Assembly (NCBI GenBank): GCA_002314445.1
Contig: DCFX01000052.1
Span: forward strand, 1 to 26,200
Length of the DNA: 26,200 nucleotides
Direction of reading: 5' to 3'
Source: Treponema sp. UBA1793
Lineage (GTDB): Bacteria > Spirochaetota > Spirochaetia > Treponematales > Treponemataceae
The stretch's first letter is position 1. The number at the start of each line of letters is the position of its first letter. The translations under genes and the position numbers were made by a program. The notes below the pieces were generated by a model. That model saw only the letters and a list, made by a program, of their open reading frames with translations, had not been told where the DNA came from and made no database searches. Positions 12,434-20,372 of this stretch are shown piece after piece.

Positions 12434-14056
12434 TCCGCCCATATCTCCGCCGGCAGGTGCCGCAGCAGGAGCCTTCGGTTCAGGAATATCCGTAATCGCA
12501 CATTCTGTTGTGATGAGCGTACCGGCAATTGAAACAGCATTTGTCAGAGCTGAGCAGGCGACTTTAGCAGGATCGATAATACCTGCTTCCATCATGTTCT
12601 TCCACTCGTTCTTTGCTGCATCAAAACCGATGCCTTTCTTCTCTGTTTTAGCCCTTTCGGCAATAACCGCACCGTCAACGCCGGCATTGTCTGCAATCTG
12701 GCGGATCGGCTCTTCGCATGCGCGGCGGACAATCTTAAAGCCGACTTTCTCGTCTTCTGTAAGGTCGGACGGGATGGATTCAAGAATCTTGGAAGCTTCA
12801 AGCAGTGCAAGGCCGCCGCCGGAAACAACGCCGCCTTCAAGCGCTGCGCGTGTTGCAGCGATTGTATCCTCAACGCGGAATTTCTTCTCTTTCATCTCTG
12901 TTTCGGTTGTTGCACCGACGTTGATGACTGCCACACCGCCGGAAAGTTTTGCAAGGCGCTTCTGGAGCTGTTCTTTGTCGTAGCTTGATGTTGTTTTTTC
13001 TATCTGTGTCTTGATCTCTTCAACGCGTTCCGTAATATCTTTCTTGCTTCCGGCACCGCCGACGATTGTCGTGTTGTCTTTATCAATCTTAACTGTCCGT
13101 GCCTTTCCAAGCATGCTGACGTCTGCGCTTTCGAGTTTGAGGCCGACTTCTTCAGAAATGACCTGTCCGCCTGTCAGAATAGCGATATCCTGCAGCATAT
13201 CCTTTCTGCGGTCGCCGAATCCCGGTGCCTTGACTGCGCAGCATTTGATAGTTCCGCGGATTGTGTTGAGAACGAGTGTCGTGAGCGCTTCGCCGTCGAC
13301 ATCCTCTGCGATAATGATAAGAGCTTTTCCTTCGTTTGCGACTTTTTCAAGAATCGGAAGGAGGTCTTTCATTGCTGAAATCTTTTTGTCATAAATCAGG
13401 ACATATGCATCGTCATAATCAGCTTCCATGCGCTCGCGGTCTGTAACGAAGTATGATGAAATGTAACCGCGGTCAAACTGCATACCTTCTACAGTGTCGA
13501 CTGTTGTGTCCATATTCTTTGACTCTTCAACAGTAATAACGCCGTCCTTTCCCACTTTTGAAATGGCATCGGCAAGCATTTTACCGATTTCAGGATCGTT
13601 ATTTGCAGAAATTGTTGCAATGTGGGTAATATCGTCGGCACCTTTTACAGGCTTAGCGTTTTTCTTTACTTCCTCGACGACGAGTTTAACAGCTTTGTCC
13701 ATGCCGCGTTTTATTTCGATTGGTGTCATTCCGGCTGCTACAGACTTTACACCCTCACGTACCATTGCGTATGCAAGAACTGTAGCTGTCGTTGTACCGT
13801 CGCCAGCATCATCATTTGTCTTTGATGCTACTTCGCGGACGAACTGCGCACCCATATTTTCATACGGATCTTTGAGTTCGATTTCTTTGGCAACTGAAAC
13901 ACCGTCTTTTGTAATAGTCGGTGAACCATACTTTTTGTCGAGCATAACCATGCGTCCGCACGGTCCAAGTGTTACTTTTACAGCCTTTGAAATCTGTTCC
14001 ACACCGGAAAGCAGCTTCTTGCGGGCTTCTTCATTAAATACTAACTGTTTAGCCAT
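12425..14056 (-). CDS. groEL: Chaperonin GroEL (Hsp60)
   Basis: A 543-residue GroEL forming the ATP-driven folding cage in the cytoplasm. It begins MAKQLVFNEEARKKLLSGVE. ATP-binding signatures are visible: TLGPCGRMVMLDKKYGSPTI (about 29-48), VASKTNDDAGDGTTTATVLA (about 76-95) and, in the C-terminal half, GVVSGGGLALLEA. The C-terminus has the usual glycine/methionine-rich tail ending GGDMGGMY. The open frame continues 47 codons upstream, but the ATG at 14056 is right: it has AAGGAG at 14067-14072 and matches the universal GroEL N-terminus. It has its own promoter and lies apart from groES. The stop codon sits in a perfect inverted repeat that joins the adjacent 95-bp repeats. No CIRCE element is visible upstream. 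Confidence 0.98.
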   Translation of the reverse strand: MAKQLVFNEEARKKLLSGVEQISKAVKVTLGPCGRMVMLDKKYGSPTITKDGVSVAKEIELKDPYENMGAQFVREVASKTNDDAGDGTTTATVLAYAMVREGVKSVAAGMTPIEIKRGMDKAVKLVVEEVKKNAKPVKGADDITHIATISANNDPEIGKMLADAISKVGKDGVITVEESKNMDTTVDTVEGMQFDRGYISSYFVTDRERMEADYDDAYVLIYDKKISAMKDLLPILEKVANEGKALIIIAEDVDGEALTTLVLNTIRGTIKCCAVKAPGFGDRRKDMLQDIAILTGGQVISEEVGLKLESADVSMLGKARTVKIDKDNTTIVGGAGSKKDITERVEEIKTQIEKTTSSYDKEQLQKRLAKLSGGVAVINVGATTETEMKEKKFRVEDTIAATRAALEGGVVSGGGLALLEASKILESIPSDLTEDEKVGFKIVRRACEEPIRQIADNAGVDGAVIAERAKTEKKGIGFDAAKNEWKNMMEAGIIDPAKVACSALTNAVSIAGTLITTECAITDIPEPKAPAAAPAGGDMGGMY

Positions 14057-14130
14057 ACTAATGCAACTCCTTATATATCTCACCCTATTGTAGAAAAGAA
14101 TACAATAAAGCATCTTTAGGTTTGTAATAA

Positions 14131-14159
14131 AAGATATAAAAAAAATCATGCAGTGGCAA
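14131..14159 (-). promoter_or_regulatory. Likely promoter of groEL
   Basis: Minus-strand -35 TTGCCA (14154-14159), 17-base spacer, -10 TATCTT (14131-14136). It predicts a leader of about 70 bases with the ribosome binding site near its end. An alternative -10 (TACAAT, nearer the gene) lacks a -35. Confidence is moderate because the region is AT-rich. Confidence 0.45.
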
Positions 14160-14166
14160 CTTTTTT

Positions 14167-14194
14167 TTGCAAAAACCGCATAAAATCGTATATT
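14167..14194 (+). promoter_or_regulatory. Likely promoter of the three-gene envelope operon
   Basis: -35 TTGCAA (14167-14172), 16-base spacer, -10 TATATT (14189-14194). It predicts a start near 14201, about 12 bases before the ATG at 14213. The promoter runs divergently from groEL and lies upstream of it, close to the groEL -35. Confidence 0.45.
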
Positions 14195-14212
14195 CAAAAC
14201 GAATTTTAAGGT

Positions 14213-15067
14213 ATGAGCAAACAGTTCCTCTTTTTTTCCGCTTTGGCAACAACTCTTGCTGTTTTCCTGTCATGTTCCGTTTTGGTGAATCCGGCGGAAT
14301 CAGTTACATTCACCCTGCCCGAATGGCCTCCTGAAAGCGATGCGGACTGGCCACCCCTCTCCGGCTGGGAGATACGGTACCGTTCCGGAAAAAGTTCAGG
14401 CTCTTTCACGCTGGCTCCTGCGGGCGGCACCGCACAATCATTCATTCTTGAGCTTGCAGGCAGTTCGCCGTGTACAGTCACGGCACAACCCGTCACACGC
14501 CATGGCGGGACAGATTCCTGTTTTTTTCATGCCGCAGGCTGTATTTACCCGGAAGACAACAGCATTACGTGGGAAACGGGCTTTCCTGCGGCTGTATGTA
14601 TGCAGCTGTACACGGCAGCGGAAAGCAGTGCAGAAGAAACGGCAGACTACCTTGCAGACTTCAACTGGCAGAAGCTGATCAACACGCTGGGAGAAAAAGC
14701 CGCTGCAGGAAGTATCTGCTACGACCCGTGGAAACTCGATAAAGACGCAGTCTGCAGTGCCATAGCTTCGCGAAAATTCAGCGCCGCCCTGCTTTCAATG
14801 AAAAACTGCATCACGGTGGAAACATCCCGGCTTGCTGCTGCGGCTTCAAAACGGACGGAAACGGGAGAAACCGCCGTTCCTCTTTTTCTTCCGCAGTATA
14901 TACCGTCGTACGGCAGGCAGAAAGACTCCGGGCTGGCGGTTGTGAAGACAGGAGCTGTAAACAGCTATCTTTATAGTATAGAAGAAATTGCAGTTATCAC
15001 CTGTTCTTCGGACAGGGATATGACTCTTGAAATATCAGCTGTCCCGTTATACACTGGAAAGCAATGA
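14213..15067 (+). CDS. Predicted lipoprotein, unknown function
   Basis: A 284-residue secreted protein I do not recognise. Residues 4-20 form a signal peptide ending FLSC, a spirochaete-type lipobox with Cys21. Residues 28-110 look beta-rich and could form an immunoglobulin- or fibronectin-like module (EWPPESDADWPPLSGWEIRY onward). The C-terminal half is helical, then beta. The leader is short, and AAGG sits only one base before the ATG, too close to act as a normal ribosome binding site. The stop overlaps the next start by four bases (ATGA). It is the first of three co-transcribed envelope genes, so a shared envelope role is likely. Confidence 0.7.
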   Translation: MSKQFLFFSALATTLAVFLSCSVLVNPAESVTFTLPEWPPESDADWPPLSGWEIRYRSGKSSGSFTLAPAGGTAQSFILELAGSSPCTVTAQPVTRHGGTDSCFFHAAGCIYPEDNSITWETGFPAAVCMQLYTAAESSAEETADYLADFNWQKLINTLGEKAAAGSICYDPWKLDKDAVCSAIASRKFSAALLSMKNCITVETSRLAAAASKRTETGETAVPLFLPQYIPSYGRQKDSGLAVVKTGAVNSYLYSIEEIAVITCSSDRDMTLEISAVPLYTGKQ

Positions 15068-16233
15068 AACACCGATATTTTGCAGCCTTTCTGCCGGTTC
15101 TTATACTTTTTTCATGCAGCAGGACAAAACCGCTGAATGAAGAATCATCTGCTGTTCTGCCTGCGGTGAACGACCACACGTGGTACAGTTTTTCAAACGG
15201 TTCGTTTACAGAAACAAGCGCACCGCAGGATGCGCCTCTGCAGCCGGAAAGGCCATGGACAGAGGCTGTGCGTATTTCATCAGCTTCATGCGCAGCCGGC
15301 GACGGCAGTCAGACTCCTGCAGCATATGCACTTGTGAACAGAACAGGCATACTTGTTTTCAACGGAGACAAAATGCAGCTTTACAAAGATGCGGAACTGT
15401 TCGGCAGCAGGAGTGCGGACAATCTTGTGTTTCAGAAAGATACGCCTCTCTTTTCGCTGTACAAGAGTTCTTTTTTTAACACGACGATGAAAGGCAGTAC
15501 TCAAAATGACAGCCTTCATCCTTTCCTCGTACAGTTTGATTTGTCGTCCCATATTGCATATCCTGTCATCAGCTGTGCGAACATAGGACTGGGAGCCGAA
15601 TCGGAAATAACAGACTATGTATGGGACGGCAGCACGTTCATCTGCTCTGTAAAAACGGAAACAGCAGAAAAAGTGAATTTTACGTATATCTCTGTTCAGC
15701 CGGAAATACCGCTTCTTTCACTGTCTCCGTCAAACGCATCCGGCAGACTGCTTATATCGCAGACAGACAGGGAATCATTCCGCTCGCAGAAGACGCCGAA
15801 ACCGTTTACATCCGCTCCCGACAGGCTCAGGAAACTGCTTTCCGTCCTGCCGGATGATACTGCGTTTTATGTTACCTGCCGCACTGCCGGAGGACACACT
15901 CCTCGGCAGTACTTCAGGCAGAAACAGGGAGATGATTCGACACCGCTCAACGCACAGGCGCTTATAGCAGATACATATGCATGCGCTCTGTTCAGCGACG
16001 GCACAATGTATATAAACGGCGCACTCTTCGACAGGCATATCCTGAACGGCGGAAAGACATGTGCCTTACGGCTGCCCAGGCTTCCGACGGGCTATGAATA
16101 TTCTGAATTTACAATTTCCGGCACGACTATGTATACAGCGTGGGAAGAAACGTCTTTCTATAAAGTAGGCAGAAGCGGATTTATTTCGGTGAATCTCGAT
16201 AAAATCCTGTATACTAATACCGGAGGAATCTGA
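15064..16233 (+). CDS. Predicted lipoprotein, unknown function
   Basis: A 389-residue secreted protein. The signal peptide ends LFSC, a good lipobox with Cys18. The mature part is beta-rich with repeated short strand-turn blocks (AYALVNRTGILVFNGDKMQLY near 87-107, ACALFSDGTMYINGALFD near 306-323, FTISGTTMYTAWEE near 350-363). This could be a beta-propeller-like fold, but I cannot assign a family. Translation is coupled to the upstream lipoprotein by a 4-base ATGA overlap, and its stop overlaps the next ATG by one base (TGATG). A GGAGG-type sequence just before its end serves the next gene. Confidence 0.7.
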   Translation: MKHRYFAAFLPVLILFSCSRTKPLNEESSAVLPAVNDHTWYSFSNGSFTETSAPQDAPLQPERPWTEAVRISSASCAAGDGSQTPAAYALVNRTGILVFNGDKMQLYKDAELFGSRSADNLVFQKDTPLFSLYKSSFFNTTMKGSTQNDSLHPFLVQFDLSSHIAYPVISCANIGLGAESEITDYVWDGSTFICSVKTETAEKVNFTYISVQPEIPLLSLSPSNASGRLLISQTDRESFRSQKTPKPFTSAPDRLRKLLSVLPDDTAFYVTCRTAGGHTPRQYFRQKQGDDSTPLNAQALIADTYACALFSDGTMYINGALFDRHILNGGKTCALRLPRLPTGYEYSEFTISGTTMYTAWEETSFYKVGRSGFISVNLDKILYTNTGGI

Positions 16234-16979
16234 TGAAACGTAAAGTGCTGTGCACGGTCTTCATCCTCTTTGCGCGGATTGTTTCAATTTATAGTGAAAC
16301 AGGCCTCAACGCGCAGGGCGGAACAAATCCTGCGGCAGCAGACGCAGACATAACAGAATCTTCTGCATCATCCGGCAGTTTTATCCATCAAATTGATTTT
16401 TTTCTTACATTTGAACCGATGTTCATTTTGAACACAGAAGCAGGCACAAAAAGCGCTCCGTCTCCCGTCGTTTACCCCCTTACGGTCGGCGTTTCGTGGC
16501 CTGATTATTATTTCGTTTCATTCCAGCCCCGGCTGTCTCTTTTTTATAATTACTATCTGTGGGACAGCGATGAAGAAATGGCGCTGCCTGCGGAAGTGGA
16601 AAACAGAACGGCGACTGTGTTTTCCTTTCTGTTCACATTCCCCGCCGTATTTTCGTTCCATTTAACAGACAGGGGAACGCTGGAGGCAGAAGCCGGCGTT
16701 TCAATGCTTGTGCGGTTCGGCATACTCTCAAGCGGGGTTTCCAGTTCAGACAGCGGAACGAGCGGTACGGCAGCGGACGATACGTCACTCATCAATAAAT
16801 GGTTCTGGACAAACGGACGCATGATGTACCTTTCAGGGGGAGCCGCATGGCTTTACAGTTTTACTGATACAATCAAGGCTGGTCCGGATGTGCGGTTTTA
16901 TCTGCCGCTCGGCTCTCTTGCCGAAGGCCGGGGGCTGGATGCTATGATGCTTTCGGCCGGTATAAAGCTGGTACTGTAA
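16233..16979 (+). CDS. Predicted outer-membrane beta-barrel-like protein
   Basis: A 248-residue exported protein. It has an N-terminal signal (about 1-21, cleavage near IYS before ETG), a short Ala/Ser-rich linker, then alternating hydrophobic strands rich in Tyr, Phe and Trp (FFLTFEPMFIL near 56-66, YYFVSFQPRLSLFYNYYLW near 91-109, and a C-terminal AMMLSAGIKLVL). That pattern suits a small outer-membrane barrel of about eight strands; the family is not recognised. The start overlaps the upstream stop by one base and has GGAGGAA upstream as a strong ribosome binding site. A weak 7-bp inverted repeat (AAAATCT/AGATTTT, 16979-17002) follows the stop and may slow transcription. Confidence 0.6.
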   Translation: MKRKVLCTVFILFARIVSIYSETGLNAQGGTNPAAADADITESSASSGSFIHQIDFFLTFEPMFILNTEAGTKSAPSPVVYPLTVGVSWPDYYFVSFQPRLSLFYNYYLWDSDEEMALPAEVENRTATVFSFLFTFPAVFSFHLTDRGTLEAEAGVSMLVRFGILSSGVSSSDSGTSGTAADDTSLINKWFWTNGRMMYLSGGAAWLYSFTDTIKAGPDVRFYLPLGSLAEGRGLDAMMLSAGIKLVL

Positions 16980-17029
16980 AAATCTCCTTTATAGTAGATT
17001 TTAAAGCAAAAAACAACGATAATAAAAGT

Positions 17030-18448
17030 ATGAGTGACGGACAAACTTTTTTAAAAGAACTTGAAAGCGCACTGACAGCAAAAACGGAATGGTTAAATAC
17101 TTCTTCATTGCCGGAGATGCTCGATAACTACAGACTTCTCCATACATGTGTAAAGAATCTGTATGACCTTCTTGTCGAGCGTTCTCTTATAAAATCAGAT
17201 CCTTACAAGCTTGATAAAAAAATTTCCGACATTACGGTTCCCGATGATTCTCCGTTTATAGAAAACGAACGGGCAACTGTAATGGGGGCACGTCTTTCCG
17301 ATTATGAAAGCATGCTGGATTTCATATGCACTTATTTCAAATTTTCTGTAGATCATATCGATATTTCACAAATACGCAGGCTCGTCGATTTCAACAATTG
17401 CATCGACTGGAACCATTTTTCGGCAAATAATTCAAGAACAAATACGCGGAATCTTGCGGAACTCATAAACGAAGCACGCAACCATGCGGCACAGATGACA
17501 CTCAGCCTTATTAACGATTCAATCAACAAAAGCGCACAGGCTGTCAGCTCAATAAATGCTACGCTCAAGGAGCTTACTGATTTCCAGCGCGAGATATACA
17601 AGGGGCAGATGCGCAAAGACCTGTTCGAGCATCCCTCTTTTAATAAAGAGCAGGCATTCAAATCTGCAAATGATGAAGTCGCTGAAATAAAGCGGTTGTA
17701 CCCGGTAGTGATGGGGAAAAAACCGTTCTATAATGATCTTGTCCAGGAAATTATAAAAGAAGACCAGGCGCCGAACAAAGTGCAGCTCCAGCAGGCTCTG
17801 CTTCAAAAACTTCAGGTACAGGAGCAGCGTTCCCAAAAATCAAAGAAAAAAGTCGACACGAAAGGGATGCTTCTGGAAACGGTACTTGCACTGTCGGTAC
17901 TGGGTCCTCAGCTTAATACGGTCGTGGCTAAAATCAGTGTAAATCACGATATACTTTCGACAGAACACAATTCGTTTTTTGATAAACTTAAGGAAACCCT
18001 GCGGAAAGCGTTTAATATTCCGAAGCCCAAGGAAGAATACGATCTTACCATTGTAAACCCCAAAACGGATACTCGGAGCATACAAACAATTGAGTACAAT
18101 ACGTTCCTCACGAACCTTGAACATAAAGAACGTTTTTTCCTGTCTTTTTCGGGTAAGCAGACAACAGAATACAAAAAGATAGAGGCTTCAACGGAAGAAT
18201 CGATTCTGAATTTCATAAACAGGCAGATAAGCGATGCTCAGGAAATTCTGGTGATTCTTAACGCACTTGACGATTATTTTAAGACAAATGCAAGTGCTCA
18301 GGATAAAGATAAAATCAAAGGTATGAAAATTGAACTGGTAACGATGAAAAATACGCTCGTAAAGGCAAATCAGAAACGTGCGGAATATACGTCCTATATT
18401 GAAGAAGATGCACAGATGAAAAAACTGGGGATAAAAGATGTTGATTAA
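17030..18448 (+). CDS. Conserved-looking cytoplasmic helical protein, unknown function
   Basis: A 472-residue protein with no signal peptide and no membrane segment. It is mostly helical and charged, with coiled-coil-prone stretches (VQLQQALLQKLQVQEQRSQK near 250-270 and much of 150-210). I recognise no enzyme motif. A hydrophobic patch near 282-305 (MLLETVLALSVLGPQLNTVV) is probably a buried helix. No Shine-Dalgarno precedes the ATG. A TATAGT at about 16990 could be its -10. Its last 11 bases overlap the start of the peptide-binding protein gene, so the two are translationally coupled. The function is unknown. Confidence 0.65.
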   Translation: MSDGQTFLKELESALTAKTEWLNTSSLPEMLDNYRLLHTCVKNLYDLLVERSLIKSDPYKLDKKISDITVPDDSPFIENERATVMGARLSDYESMLDFICTYFKFSVDHIDISQIRRLVDFNNCIDWNHFSANNSRTNTRNLAELINEARNHAAQMTLSLINDSINKSAQAVSSINATLKELTDFQREIYKGQMRKDLFEHPSFNKEQAFKSANDEVAEIKRLYPVVMGKKPFYNDLVQEIIKEDQAPNKVQLQQALLQKLQVQEQRSQKSKKKVDTKGMLLETVLALSVLGPQLNTVVAKISVNHDILSTEHNSFFDKLKETLRKAFNIPKPKEEYDLTIVNPKTDTRSIQTIEYNTFLTNLEHKERFFLSFSGKQTTEYKKIEASTEESILNFINRQISDAQEILVILNALDDYFKTNASAQDKDKIKGMKIELVTMKNTLVKANQKRAEYTSYIEEDAQMKKLGIKDVD

Positions 18449-20084
18449 TACACGCAGAAGAATAATTACAGCGGCGGCTGCCGCGGCATTATGCATAATT
18501 CCGGTCTTTGCAGATCCGTCTGAACCGGAACTCCCTGATGAAGAACAGCCGCTGGAGCAGGCGCAGGACAACAGTAATCAGAAAAATGAAGAACTGAATG
18601 TCAACCCCGACCTCCAGCAGAATTTTACGATTATTGATTCGGTACATGCCTATGATCTTGATCCGCATACGGCTTCATATAATTCGGAAGCTGAAATCCT
18701 CACCGGACTTTACGAGGGGCTTTTTTCCTATGACCCTTCGTCACTGGAACCGCTGTATGCGATTGCGACAAGTTACCGTATTTCGCGCGATAAACTGCGG
18801 TGGACATTTACACTGCGCAGCGGTGCGGAATTCAGTGACGGTACGCCGATAACTGCGGGGGACGTCTGCGAATCATGGCTTGATCTCCTGGCCGAGCCGG
18901 AAGCTTCCTATGCTTCACTGCTCGACGTAATAAAGGGAGCGCGTGAGTACCGTACCGGTCAGGGAAAAAGGGAAGATGTCGATATCAGGGCGGAAAACGA
19001 TACGACGATTTCCATCCGCCTTGTTTCACCGGCAAGCTATCTGCCGCGCATTCTGTGTCACAGCGCATTTGCGGTCTGCAAAAAGGATCTCAGCATATTC
19101 AGCGGTCCGTTCTGCATTGCCAGCCGTACTGACGGCAAACTGGTACTGCAGAAAAACGATAATTACTGGGATGCGGCAAATACTCATCTCAAACAGATAA
19201 CTATTCTGCAGTCGGATCAAACTGACGACAATGCGTTTAATTTCAATACAGGCGATGCCGACTGGATAAGCGGCAGCGCTGATGTACAGAAACTGCTTAA
19301 CAGAAACGTGATTCAGCTGAATGCGGAATTTGCAACTGAGTATCTTTTCTTCAAATACAGAAAAGACAATATATGGAATAATCCTGATTTCCGCACGGCA
19401 CTGCTTGAAGCGGTACCGTGGGACAAACTGAGGGAAAAGGCTTTTGTAAAAGCGACGACGTTTGTCTATCCTCTCAGCGGCTATCCGCAGATAGAGGGAT
19501 ATAATTACACCGATCAGAACGAAGCGCTCTCTCTTATGAAGGAAGCACGGGAAAAGGCAGGTATTCCTGAAGACAAAAAACTCACGCTCGTTTTTGCCAT
19601 TCCCGATACGGATTATATGAAGGAGAAGGCGAAACTTCTCATTGACGCATGGACGCCGCTGGGAATTGATGTGCAGGTTCAAAAAACGCCTGTCGACCGC
19701 TATCTTTCAAGTATTCCTTCATGGGATGCGGATTTGTTCAGCTATACATGGATCGGAGATTTTGCAGACCCGCTTGCGTTTTTGGAACTGTTCCAGGGTA
19801 GTTCGACGCTCAATGTAAGCGGCTGGAAAAACGACGACTATGATAAATTCCTCAGTGATGCCGCTCTGTATACTGACGATACAAGAATGAAGCTGCTCGG
19901 ACAGGCCGAACAGCTTCTTCTGGATAACGCGATGGTCATTCCCATTTCACATCCGGTCAGCCTTAACATTATAAATCCTGATGCTGCAGGCGGCTGGACG
20001 GCGAATGCATTCGACATACATCCGCTCAAATATTTGTACAAAAAGCAGGAAAAACACAATATTCCGAATCTGGTGATGCGGTAA
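18438..20084 (+). CDS. Periplasmic oligopeptide-binding protein (SBP_bac_5, OppA-like)
   Basis: A 548-residue extracytoplasmic solute-binding protein. The signal peptide covers about 1-25 (VFA before DPS), followed by an acidic Pro/Glu/Gln-rich linker to about residue 60. The mature fold then shows family-5 hallmarks: LDPHTASYNSEAEILTGLYE (near 71-90), the block WTFTLRSGAEFSDGTPITAGD (near 119-139), and the late segment around YTWIGDFADPLAFLELFQG (near 429-447). Such proteins deliver peptides to an Opp/Dpp ABC transporter. No permease or ATPase genes follow, so it is an orphan here. A Cys at residue 19 is not in a convincing lipobox. The ATG at 18438 lies 11 bases inside the upstream gene, with GGGG about 8 bases before. 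Confidence 0.92.
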   Translation: MLINTRRRIITAAAAAALCIIPVFADPSEPELPDEEQPLEQAQDNSNQKNEELNVNPDLQQNFTIIDSVHAYDLDPHTASYNSEAEILTGLYEGLFSYDPSSLEPLYAIATSYRISRDKLRWTFTLRSGAEFSDGTPITAGDVCESWLDLLAEPEASYASLLDVIKGAREYRTGQGKREDVDIRAENDTTISIRLVSPASYLPRILCHSAFAVCKKDLSIFSGPFCIASRTDGKLVLQKNDNYWDAANTHLKQITILQSDQTDDNAFNFNTGDADWISGSADVQKLLNRNVIQLNAEFATEYLFFKYRKDNIWNNPDFRTALLEAVPWDKLREKAFVKATTFVYPLSGYPQIEGYNYTDQNEALSLMKEAREKAGIPEDKKLTLVFAIPDTDYMKEKAKLLIDAWTPLGIDVQVQKTPVDRYLSSIPSWDADLFSYTWIGDFADPLAFLELFQGSSTLNVSGWKNDDYDKFLSDAALYTDDTRMKLLGQAEQLLLDNAMVIPISHPVSLNIINPDAAGGWTANAFDIHPLKYLYKKQEKHNIPNLVMR

Positions 20085-20087
20085 TCC

Positions 20088-20372
20088 TCATCTTTCGTGG
20101 GCTTTGCTCACGAAACACGAGATTCCTTCGGTTACATATTTTTTGCGCAGCCCGGCGACGATTTTTTCTATTTTCTCTTCATCTTCGTCGCCGCAGTACA
20201 CAATCATCATTGCATTGAGCTGCGGCCAGATTTCATCGCCCAGTTTCGGAGTGCTGAACCCCTGCCCCTTTACGGCAGGCAGTTCCGTAAAGTTCTTTAT
20301 CATATTCTGACGAAAAGCTTCTATAAAGTCCTCTTCAAGCGCCTGTGAAAATATAAGCTCTACACGGTTCAT
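20088..20372 (-). CDS. PG0541-family transporter-associated small protein (PII-like)
   Basis: A 94-residue cytoplasmic protein in the last position of the efflux operon. The pattern (VELIFSQALEEDF at 4-16, a central GQGFSTPKLGDEIWPQLNAM at 36-55, then EKIEKIVAGLRKKY and GISCFV) matches the small PII-like proteins named after Porphyromonas PG0541, which sit beside RND pumps. Their role is unknown; sensing or modulating the pump is suspected. The start overlaps the RND stop by four bases with GGAGGG as ribosome binding site inside the pump gene. It converges with the peptide-binding protein gene with only three bases between stops. The family assignment is from memory. Confidence 0.75.
   Translation of the reverse strand: MNRVELIFSQALEEDFIEAFRQNMIKNFTELPAVKGQGFSTPKLGDEIWPQLNAMMIVYCGDEDEEKIEKIVAGLRKKYVTEGISCFVSKAHER
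20093..20115. other. Strong hairpin at the convergent gene junction
   Basis: TTTCGTGGGC (20093-20102) pairs with GCTCACGAAA (20106-20115) around a TTT loop: ten pairs, one of them G-U. It lies inside the final codons of the PG0541-family gene and just past the stop of the opposing peptide-binding protein gene. No T-run follows on either strand, so it may serve as a shared mRNA 3' end barrier instead of an intrinsic terminator. Confidence 0.6.

Noticed and set aside
14154..14171. A second sigma-54-like sequence on the plus strand (TGGCAAC then TTTGCA) before the lipoprotein operon
   Set aside because: The GG and GC dinucleotides are two bases too far apart, and sigma-54 does not tolerate altered spacing. 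Sigma-70 boxes for both flanking genes explain the site better.
14057..14197. A 47-codon N-terminal extension of groEL
   Set aside because: The ATG at 14056 has AAGGAG upstream and gives the universal GroEL beginning. The extension overlaps the predicted promoter and leader.
16979..17002. Intrinsic terminator after the outer-membrane protein gene
   Set aside because: The stem AAAATCT/AGATTTT is only seven AT-rich pairs with a 10-base loop and is followed by A, not T. It is too weak to call.
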